A DNA stretch of 8,772 nucleotides from Dehalococcoidia bacterium (GTDB lineage Bacteria > Chloroflexota > Dehalococcoidia > Dehalococcoidales > Fen-1064), in NCBI GenBank assembly GCA_030691775.1, contig JAUYDN010000184.1:1-8772 (forward strand). The letters are read 5' to 3'. The translations under genes and the position numbers were made by a program. Under the pieces are notes generated by a model. The model worked only from the letters and a program-made list of their open reading frames with translations. It did no database searches and was not told the origin of the DNA. Position 1 is the stretch's first letter, and each line of letters opens with the position of its first letter. Of the stretch, positions 1-7,500 are shown piece after piece.

Positions 1-87
1 CCCACCACCCATCTTCCCCTTCTCCACTAGATTTAAAACCATAAGTCTCTTTTGTTCCTTCTTGTTCAATGTCACTATTCCTTCCAT
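1..87 (-). CDS. Transposase, N-terminal fragment cut by window edge (ISNCY-like)
   Basis: Reading the minus strand from an ATG at 87-85 gives 29 open codons to the window edge. The peptide starts MEGIVTLNKKEQKRL and continues with a Leu/Lys-rich helix. This resembles the start of ISNCY-type transposases, where a short lead-in is followed by a helix-turn-helix DNA-binding domain and later a DDE integrase core. Neither domain is in the window. A weak AGGGA lies 11 bases before the ATG. The gene points away from rpoB, and the repeats at 88-141 lie just outside its start, as expected at an insertion sequence end. The family assignment is from memory of similar N-termini, not a search. Whether the gene is intact cannot be judged from 29 codons; it could be a decayed remnant. 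Confidence 0.55.
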   Translation of the reverse strand, partial: MEGIVTLNKKEQKRLMVLNLVEKGKMGGG

Positions 88-141
88 GGTGACATTTTCC
101 CTGAACAGTTAACTGGTGACAAAATCGTAGAACATTAACAA
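88..141. repeat. Two tandem ~27-bp imperfect repeats (GGTGACA ... GAACA)
   Basis: Unit 1 (88-114) and unit 2 (115-141) both start GGTGACA. Both then have a T/A-rich stretch ending TC, a GAACA core, and TTAAC (GAACAGTTAAC in unit 1, GAACATTAAC in unit 2). Ungapped identity is about 16 of 27; allowing one gap it is higher, because TTAAC also aligns. They lie directly beside the transposase start codon and are best read as its binding sites at the element end. They may also overlap the transposase promoter and so serve autoregulation, which is inference. Confidence 0.55.
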
Positions 142-497
142 GGGGTCGTATCCTGCTTTTGCGGTACGCATTATTGACGGGTAGCGCGTTTTCTTACGTC
201 CACAGTCAGACGTCACGCCTTCTTAGCGTGAAGGTGAGCATCAATCAGCATAGTTATTCCCGACAGGGTTAGCGTCATAGCGTCGTTGAAGAGATGTTGC
301 CGGGATAAGTCGAAGAGGGTCGTTACCAGTCGCTTGAGTTATCCACGCTCCAATCAAAGCAAGCGCTCCAGGTGCCACAAGTATTATGCCGGTAACGCCA
401 TGGACAGCGGGTTGCCTATGCCGTAGCGGTTGATATGCTGAGTGCCTGAGATGATTCATCCATATTTAAACGGGGTAAAGTCCTGAAAGTATCGGGT
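142..497. other. Intergenic stretch without a convincing gene
   Basis: I see no tRNA, known RNA motif or recognisable protein here. The minus strand has one open frame of 72 codons (459 to 241) with a hydrophobic middle (GIILVAPGALALIGAWI). It has no ribosome binding site, an in-frame stop a few codons before its ATG, and no family I recognise. A small hairpin is possible at 213-231 (TCACGC, 7-base loop, GCGTGA). A lone TTATCCACG at 339-347 resembles a DnaA box but has no partners. The stretch may be decayed DNA between the insertion sequence and the rpoB promoter. Confidence 0.5.
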
Positions 498-521
498 GGG
501 GGAGACACAAGTGTCTCCCCC
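498..521 (+). terminator. G/C-rich hairpin, possible weak terminator upstream of rpoB promoter
   Basis: GGGGGAGACAC (498-508) is followed by AA and then GTGTCTCCCCC (511-521): 11 perfect pairs, or 10 pairs with a CAAG tetraloop. Three extra C residues follow, after which TG (497-498 side) could pair with CA at 525-526 across a bulge. The downstream tract is only ATTTTG (527-532), so it is a weak candidate for an intrinsic terminator. It could shield the rpoB promoter from transcription coming from the left, but no + strand gene is visible upstream for it to end. Confidence 0.4.
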
Positions 522-590
522 CCCACATTTTGTCCGGAGAGACAGCGAGCACGCGAGGGTTCCTGGAACAAAATTCGGGCGCTGGCGCTA

Positions 591-619
591 TTGACAGATG
601 TTTCTAAAGCTGTTATTAT
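591..619 (+). promoter_or_regulatory. Sigma70-type promoter for rpoBC
   Basis: A perfect -35 box TTGACA (591-596) and a -10 box TATTAT (614-619, one mismatch to TATAAT) are separated by 17 bases, the optimal distance. A TG dinucleotide at 611-612, one base before the -10 box, makes it an extended -10 promoter. Transcription would start near 626. It is the only strong candidate I found upstream of rpoB. It fits a housekeeping operon expressed from its own promoter rather than by readthrough from ribosomal protein genes. Confidence 0.75.
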
Positions 620-625
620 TACTAT

Positions 626-759
626 TTGCAGTATATGCCTCACTACGCGTATCTCCCTATTTTTAATCCCACCAATCAACCGCTCTTCTCAATTGGCGTG
701 CGTCCGCGCTAAACTCATCTCTCTGTGAAAAATCTAACGCAAAGGCTTGAGGTGTTTTT
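626..759 (+). promoter_or_regulatory. Predicted rpoB 5' leader with GAGGTG ribosome binding site
   Basis: If transcription starts near 626 the leader is about 134 nt. It is rich in pyrimidines (for example around 649-664 and 682-691). I see only one weak hairpin, CCAAT (672-676) with ATTGG (692-696) across a 15-base loop, and no riboswitch or attenuator that I recognise. The leader ends in a good Shine-Dalgarno sequence, GAGGTG (749-754), five bases before the ATG. This settles the rpoB start. Confidence 0.55.
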
Positions 760-3700
760 ATGGCTTTAGCACAAAGTGTGTCCCGCAGGTCGCTCGTTTC
801 CAGAAAATCCTATGCCCGGTTACCGCAAATTCTGGACGTTCCCGACCTTATCGAAATTCAACTCGACTCCTTCCGGTGGTTCCAGGAAGACGGCCTCAGG
901 CATGTACTGGAAGAAATTTCTCCCATCAATGACTTCACCGGCAACCGGCTCCAGCTTACCTTAGCGGCTTTCGAGTTCCGTGAGCCGCGTCACTCTGAGC
1001 GGGAGTGCCGCCAGCGCGATTTCACCTACGGCGCACCCCTTTATGTCCGTGCCAGCCTGCTCATCAAGCAGACCGGAGAAATAAAAGAGCAAGACCTTTT
1101 CCTCGGTGATATCCCGTTGATGACCGCCAAGGGCACTTTCATCACCAGCGGCGCGGAACGGGTAGTCGTCAGCCAGTTACTCCGTTCCCCCGGCGTCTAT
1201 TTCACCGCGGATGAAGACCCGGCTACCGGTATTACTCTCTGTCGCGCCAAACTCATTTCCAATCGTGGCGCCTGGCTGGAGTTCGATACCGCCACCTCGG
1301 ATGTTATGTCCGTGAAAATCAACGGCAAACGTAAGATTCCGGTTACAACTCTGTTACGCGCCATCGGCTACGGGAGCGATGCTGAACTCCTCAATCTCTT
1401 CCCTAAAGAGGACTCGGGAAACCGGCATTTTATTAAACAAACACTGGACCGCGACCCCAATATCAACGACCGGAACGATGCGTTGTTGGATATTTACCGT
1501 AAGCTCAGACCCGGCGACCCACCGAGTCTCGAGAACGCCCGGAAATTGATGGAAAACCAGCTCTTTAATGCCCAGCACTATGACCTCGGTGTGGTAGGAC
1601 GGTACAAGCTTAACAAGCGGCTCGAGTTGGAAGTCCCGGAATCCCAGCGTGCTCTAACTAAAGAAGACCTGGTGGAAATCATCCGCCACATGATTCTGAT
1701 TAACAATGGCGAGGATAAAGGCGATGATATCGACCATCTCGGCAACCGCCGCATCCGTACCGTGGGTGAGCTTATTCAAAACCAGTTCCGCATCGGGCTT
1801 CTGCGCCTGCAGAGGGTAGCCCGGGAACGTATGAGCACCATTCCTATAGAGGTGGCGACTCCTACCGCTCTCGTCAACACCCGGCCGGTGGTTGCCGCCA
1901 TCCGGGAGTTTTTCAGCAGTTCCCAGCTTTCACAATTTATGGACCAACCCAATCCCCTCGCCGAGTTGACCCACAAACGGCGCCTGTCCGCGATGGGTCC
2001 CGGCGGTCTTTCCCGCGAGCGCGCCGGCTTTGAAGCCCGTGATGTTCATTATTCCCACTACGGGCGCATCTGTCCTATCGAGACGCCGGAAGGTCCCAAC
2101 GTCGGTCTCATCGGCAGTCTGGCAATTTATGGTAAGGTCAACCGCTATGGCTTCATCGAAACACCTTACCGCAAGGTCATCAAAGAGCTTGAAAGCAAGA
2201 ATAAAGACCTGGCAGGTAAGACCGTGCGGGAAGCAGTGAAAGATAGTAAAGGCGGTATTATCGTCGATGAAGGTCAGGTAATCGATAGCGACATTGCCGC
2301 CCGGCTGAACAAACTAAAGCGGATGGTCAAGGTAGTACCCCGTGTCACGGATGAAATCGTTTATATGTCTGCCGATATGGATGAAAAATATACCATTGCC
2401 CAGGCGAATGCCCGCCTGGACGATAAAAACCAATTTGTCGATGAGAGGGTCGAGGTCAGGGTGGGGGGCAGTTATCTCCGTGAGTCACCGATAAAGGTCG
2501 ACTACATGGATGTTTCGCCCAAGCAAATATTCAGCGTGGCGGCGGCGCTCATCCCGTTCCTTGAGCATGACGATGCCAACCGTGCCTTGATGGGCTCCAA
2601 TATGCAACGGCAGGCGGTACCCCTCCTCCGTCCCTCCGCTCCGATTGTCGCCACCGGGATGGAAGCAGAAGCGGCGCGACACAGCGGGCAGGTGCTCATC
2701 GCGGACCATCCCGGCGTAGTCGTTTCTGTTACCAGCTCCGAAATTGTCGTTGCCCGTGAAGATGGGGTAATGGATACTTATCCTTTACTCAAGTTCGTCC
2801 GCACCAACCAGGGCACCTGCATCAACCAGCGCCCCATCGTAAGCAAGGGTGACCGTGTAGAACAGGAGCAAGTACTGGTAGATAGTAGCTCGACGGAGCA
2901 AGGCGAACTAGCGCTCGGCCAGAACCTGGTGTGCGCATTTATGAGCTGGCGCGGTTACAACTACGAAGATGCAATCATCATCAATAGCCGTCTGGTGGAA
3001 GACGATGCTTTCACCTCTGTCCACATCGAAAAATATGAAGTAGAAGCCCGCGATACCAAGCTCGGACCGGAAGAAATCACGCGTGATATCCCCAACGTGG
3101 GTGAAGAAAGCCTGCGTGAGCTGGATGAAGAAGGTATTATCCGCATCGGTGCCAAGGTTGGTCCGGATGATATTCTGGTAGGCAAAATTACACCGAAGGG
3201 CGAAACCGAGCTTTCCGCCGAGGAAAAACTCCTGCGCGCTATCTTCGGTGAAAAGGCACGGGAGGTCAAAGATACCTCCCTCCGTGTTCCCCACGGCGAA
3301 TGGGGTAAGGTGGTCAACGTCAAAGTATTTACAGGTGACGAACTACCTGCCGGTGTCAACAAGTGGGTGCAGGTCTGGATTGCACAGAAACGAGCCATAT
3401 CCGTCGGTGATAAAATGGCAGGCCGGCATGGTAACAAGGGCGTCGTCTCCATCATTGCGCCCAAAGAAGATATGCCTTTCCTCCCGGATGGTACCCCGGT
3501 AGATATTATTCTCAATCCCATCGGCGTTCCGTCACGCATGAACATCGGGCAGGTGTTAGAAACGCATCTGGGCTGGGCGGCGCAACAGCTTGGCTATAAG
3601 GTGCTTACCCCGGTTTTTGACGGCGCTGACGATTTGGATATCGAGGACGGTCTTGCCCGGGTATGGGTCGCACAGAAAGCCGGTGCAGTGGACCTGAGCC

Positions 3701-4506
3701 CGGACAACCACAACTCTACGCCAAAATGGGATACCGCACGAGAATGGGTGAATAACCATGGTTATGACGGCAAGAAGGTGTTCGATGAGAAATATCACGG
3801 AGAGGCGAAGGGTATCTGCCAGCGTCTCTGGCTTGAAACTGAATTCGGCATCCCGTCTAAAAAGCTCTCACCAACGGAACTGGTGGAAGCCATCCGCAAG
3901 GTAAAGGCAGAGGGAAACCTGGTACCTCCCACCACGGGTAAATACATGCTCAGGGACGGGCGCAGCGGCGAGCCATTCGACCAGCCGGTTACCGTGGGGA
4001 ACATCTATGTGATGAAACTCAACCACCTGGTGGAAGACAAGGTTCACGCCCGTTCGACCGGTCCGTATTCACTTATCAGTCAGCAACCGCTGGGAGGTAA
4101 GGCGCAATTCGGCGGTCAGCGCTTCGGCGAAATGGAAGTGTGGACGCTGGAAGCTTACGGGGTCGCGCACATCCTCCAGGAAATGTTGACCATCAAGTCG
4201 GATGATGTTACCGGGCGCACCAAGGCTTATGAGGCGATCCTGAAAAACGAAGATATTCTCCAACCCAGCGTCCCCGAATCTTTCAAAGTGCTGGTCAAAG
4301 AGCTACAGAGCCTGGGACTGGCGATCGAAGTAATCAACGAAGGGCAGGAAGAAAGAACATTGCTGGCATCGGAGACCACCGGAGCGCCAGAAATAATAGA
4401 AACGCCCATACTGGAAACTGGTACGCCGGAAACCGCGCCAGCGGCACCGGTTGAAGCCGTGAAACCTGAAACCCCCGTAGTAGAAACCGGAACGGAAGAG
4501 GTGTAG
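760..4506 (+). CDS. rpoB: DNA-directed RNA polymerase subunit beta
   Basis: RpoB is the beta subunit of the cytoplasmic core RNA polymerase. With beta' it forms the active centre, and it is the target of rifampicin. The protein is 1248 aa, full length for a family that is usually about 1150-1350. The N-terminal protrusion and lobe domains are followed by the rifampicin region at residues 385-413 (FSSSQLSQFMDQ...), PIETPEGPN at 439-447, the active-site YNYED (E736, D737), and GDKMAGRHGNKG at 883-894 with conserved lysines K885 and K893. GGKAQFGGQRFGEMEVW begins near 1112. D395, H405, R408 and S410 (E. coli D516, H526, R529, S531) are wild type, but E. coli L533 is M412 here. An insert of about 54 residues (474-527) and a Pro/Thr/Glu-rich tail (about 1205-1248) lie outside the common core. 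The start is the ATG five bases after GAGGTG. The gene ends TAG and is followed directly by rpoC. Confidence 0.98.
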   Translation: MALAQSVSRRSLVSRKSYARLPQILDVPDLIEIQLDSFRWFQEDGLRHVLEEISPINDFTGNRLQLTLAAFEFREPRHSERECRQRDFTYGAPLYVRASLLIKQTGEIKEQDLFLGDIPLMTAKGTFITSGAERVVVSQLLRSPGVYFTADEDPATGITLCRAKLISNRGAWLEFDTATSDVMSVKINGKRKIPVTTLLRAIGYGSDAELLNLFPKEDSGNRHFIKQTLDRDPNINDRNDALLDIYRKLRPGDPPSLENARKLMENQLFNAQHYDLGVVGRYKLNKRLELEVPESQRALTKEDLVEIIRHMILINNGEDKGDDIDHLGNRRIRTVGELIQNQFRIGLLRLQRVARERMSTIPIEVATPTALVNTRPVVAAIREFFSSSQLSQFMDQPNPLAELTHKRRLSAMGPGGLSRERAGFEARDVHYSHYGRICPIETPEGPNVGLIGSLAIYGKVNRYGFIETPYRKVIKELESKNKDLAGKTVREAVKDSKGGIIVDEGQVIDSDIAARLNKLKRMVKVVPRVTDEIVYMSADMDEKYTIAQANARLDDKNQFVDERVEVRVGGSYLRESPIKVDYMDVSPKQIFSVAAALIPFLEHDDANRALMGSNMQRQAVPLLRPSAPIVATGMEAEAARHSGQVLIADHPGVVVSVTSSEIVVAREDGVMDTYPLLKFVRTNQGTCINQRPIVSKGDRVEQEQVLVDSSSTEQGELALGQNLVCAFMSWRGYNYEDAIIINSRLVEDDAFTSVHIEKYEVEARDTKLGPEEITRDIPNVGEESLRELDEEGIIRIGAKVGPDDILVGKITPKGETELSAEEKLLRAIFGEKAREVKDTSLRVPHGEWGKVVNVKVFTGDELPAGVNKWVQVWIAQKRAISVGDKMAGRHGNKGVVSIIAPKEDMPFLPDGTPVDIILNPIGVPSRMNIGQVLETHLGWAAQQLGYKVLTPVFDGADDLDIEDGLARVWVAQKAGAVDLSPDNHNSTPKWDTAREWVNNHGYDGKKVFDEKYHGEAKGICQRLWLETEFGIPSKKLSPTELVEAIRKVKAEGNLVPPTTGKYMLRDGRSGEPFDQPVTVGNIYVMKLNHLVEDKVHARSTGPYSLISQQPLGGKAQFGGQRFGEMEVWTLEAYGVAHILQEMLTIKSDDVTGRTKAYEAILKNEDILQPSVPESFKVLVKELQSLGLAIEVINEGQEERTLLASETTGAPEIIETPILETGTPETAPAAPVEAVKPETPVVETGTEEV
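4498..4503 (+). promoter_or_regulatory. rpoC ribosome binding site inside the end of rpoB
   Basis: GAGGTG forms the last two sense codons of rpoB (Glu-Val) and lies six bases before the rpoC ATG. The same hexamer precedes rpoB. Because the site is covered while ribosomes finish rpoB, termination and reinitiation by the same ribosome are likely, which would help keep the two subunits equal in amount. The coupling is inference; the overlap is seen directly. Confidence 0.8.
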
Positions 4507-4509
4507 TGA

Positions 4510-7500
4510 ATGCTTGAAGTTAATGATTTTGATGCAATACGTATTTCTCTGGCGTCCCCGGAGCAAATCCGTAGCTGGTCTTATGGCGAGGTCACCAAAC
4601 CGGAGACCATCAACTACCGCACGCTGAAGCCGGAAAGAGACGGTCTTTTCTGCGAACGTATTTTCGGTCCCACCAAGGACTATGAATGTTTCTGCGGCAA
4701 ATACAAAAAAGTCCGGTTCAAGGGTATTATCTGCGATAAGTGCGGTGTCGAAGTGGCGCGTGCTAAAGTGCGCCGGGAGCGGATGGGGCACATCGAGCTT
4801 GCATCCCCGGTGAGCCATATCTGGTTTGCCAAGGGCATCCCAAGTCGTATCGGTTTATTACTCGACCTTTCACCGCGTAACCTGGAACGGGTGCTCTATT
4901 TCTCTCACTATGTCATCACGTCGATAGATGAAAATCTGCGGCAAGCGGCAATCGAGAAACTGCAGAAGGATACCGTGCAAGAATCTGCCGAGCGCCAGTC
5001 TGCCGTGGAAGCAAAGATTGAGGCAGAAAAAGAGACCACCGTCGAAGAAGCTAACCAGATGCGCCGTACGGCTGTGGAGGAAGACGAGGAAGCGGATGAG
5101 GTAGCCACATCGGAAGCGGAGCAGCTGGGGAAACTCAAGGTGAAGAACTTACTCACCGAGAATGAATACCAGGAACTTAGCCATACTTACCCGGATATAT
5201 TCACTGCCGGTATGGGCGCCGAAGCCATTCTCAAAATTATGCGGGATATCGACCTGGACGGATTGCGAAAAGAGTTGATTGAAGAAAGCCGTTCGCCATC
5301 CGCACAGCGCCGCCGGAAAGCCGGCAAACGCCTCCAGGTGGTGGAAGCCTTCCGGCGCAGTGGCAACAAGCCGGAGTGGATGGTGCTCACCGTTCTACCG
5401 GTCCTGCCGCCTGATTTAAGACCGACCGTGCAACTGGATGGCGGACGGTTCGCCATCTCCGATATTAACGACCTGTACCGGCGTGTCATCAACCGCAACA
5501 ACCGCCTGCACCACCTCGTGGAAATCGGTGCGCCGGAAATTATCATCCGCAATGAAAAACGCATGCTCCAGGAATCCGTCGATTCTCTGGTAGATAACGG
5601 AAAACGCGGTCAGCCGGTTTCTGTGAGCGGCGGTCACAAGCTCAAGTCGCTCTCCGATATGTTACGCGGCAAGCAAGGACGCTTCCGCCAGAACCTGCTG
5701 GGCAAACGGGTAGATTACAGCGGCCGCTCGGTTATTGTTGTCGGTCCGGAATTAAAATTACACCAGTGCGGTCTGCCGCGGCGTATGGCTTTGGAGCTGT
5801 TTAAACCATTTGTGATGCGCCGCCTTATCGAGCAGGGGCTGGCACACAATATCAAGAGCGCCCGCCGTCAGGTGGAGAAAGCCAAACCAGAGGTCTACGA
5901 CATCCTGGAAGAGGTGGTCCACGAACGGCCGGTACTGCTCAACCGCGCCCCCACTCTCCACCGCCTCAGCATCCAGGCTTTTGAGCCAGTGCTTATCGAT
6001 GGGAGCGCTATCCAGATTCACCCGCTGGTGTGTTCCGCCTTCAACGCGGACTTCGATGGCGACCAGATGGCGGTACACGTGCCTCTTTCCCGCGCCGCCG
6101 TCAAGGGTGCCCGCGAGCAGATGATGAGTATTCACAATATGCTCCTGCCGTCTTCCGGAGACCCGGTGGTCAGCCCTACCCTGGATATGGTGCTGGGGTG
6201 CTATTACCTGACCACTATCCGTCCCAACGCTACCGGTAAAGGCAAAAAGTTCGGTAGTTTTGAAGAAGCCAAGCTCGCCTGCGAACTCGGTGTCATCGAC
6301 CTGAAGGCGGAAATAGAGGTCAGAGACCTGGAAGGTGACGGCCAGCGGCTCAAGACGAGTGTGGGACGGATTATTCTCAACGAATGCTTCCCGCGTACCG
6401 TAGGTTTCCGTAACTACGTTGTGGACAAGTCATCGATTAAAAAAATCGTGGCGGACTGCGCCAGAATACTCAATGACGAAGAAATGGCGGCTGTCATGGA
6501 TAGAATCAAGGAGACCGGTTTTCTGTACGCTACCCGGTCCGGTACCACCATCGCTATGGGTGATATTGAAGTGCCGAAAGCCAAAGCGCGGCTTATCGCT
6601 GACGCCGAAGCGAGGACAGCGGAAATCGAAAAACAGTATGAAACGGGTGTCATCACCGATGACGAACGCTACGGTGAAGTTATTAAGGTCTGGAACGAAG
6701 TTACGGACAGGGTGACGGAAGCCACGCAGAAGAGTCTGGACCCGTTCAGCGGTATCTATATGATGGCTACTTCCGGCGCAAAAGGTAATATGCTCCAGAT
6801 ACGCCAGATGGCTGGTATGCGTGGCTTGATGACCAATCCCTCCGGGAAAATCATCGATTTCCCGATTAAAGCCAGCTTTAGTGAGGGGTTGAGTGTGCTG
6901 GAGTATTTTATCTCCACCCACGGTGCACGTAAAGGTCTGGCGGATACCGCATTAAGGACGTCCGAAAGCGGGTACCTCACCCGCCGTCTTGTCGATGTAG
7001 CCCATGACGTCATTATCCGGGAAGTCGATTGCGGTACAATGGATGGACTCTTGATTGAGGAAGCCAAAGAGAGAGACCCGAATCTACCAACGCTGAGCGA
7101 CCGCATTATCGGGCGTCTTTCTGCTGCGGATATCGCCGACCCATCCACGGGGGAAATCATCATCTCCCGGGATGAGGAAATCGATGACCAGAAAGCGGCA
7201 AAGATCGTTGCCGCCAGAATAAAGCGAGTCTATGTCCGCAGTCCTATGAGGTGCCAGGCAAAGCGGGGTGTTTGCCAGAAATGCTACGGGCGCGACCTCG
7301 CGCGTGGCACCTCCATCGCGCATAACACCGCCGTCGGTATCATTGCCGCCCAGAGCATCGGCGAGCCGGGTACACAGCTTACCCTGCGGACTTTCCATAC
7401 CGGCGGCGTGGTCGGTCTGGATATTACCACAGGTCTGCCCAGGGTGGAGGAACTTTTTGAAGCACGGTCGCCCAAGAACCAGGCAGTCATATCCGAAATC

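Larger units (their letters stand above)
1..145 (-). mobile_element. End of an insertion sequence, remainder outside window
   Basis: The element is inferred from two things seen together: a transposase start on the minus strand (87 to 1) and two iterated GGTGACA-type repeats between that start and unrelated DNA. Repeated transposase-binding sites at the ends are known for several insertion sequence groups. The exact outer boundary is not visible. I place it near 141-145, where the second repeat ends in AACAAGGGG. No target duplication can be sought because the other end is outside the window. Confidence 0.5.

Noticed and set aside
147..168. Possible bulged hairpin CGTA...TACG
   Set aside because: Only about eight pairs with two bulges; such structures are common by chance and no T tract follows.
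339..347. TTATCCACG, a DnaA-box-like sequence
   Set aside because: It is a single copy with one mismatch; no cluster, AT-rich unwinding region or dnaA/dnaN is nearby.
416..679. Minus-strand open frame of 87 codons
   Set aside because: It runs across the hairpin at 498-521 and the rpoB promoter, has no ribosome binding site that I see, and reads as low-quality protein.
2961..3545. Minus-strand open frame of 194 codons inside rpoB
   Set aside because: It is antisense to the conserved core of rpoB, is Ser/Arg-rich as mirror frames often are, and has no recognisable motif.
4303..4818. Minus-strand open frame of 171 codons across the rpoB/rpoC junction
   Set aside because: It is antisense to two certain genes and its Phe/Arg-rich sequence is a by-product of their codon use.
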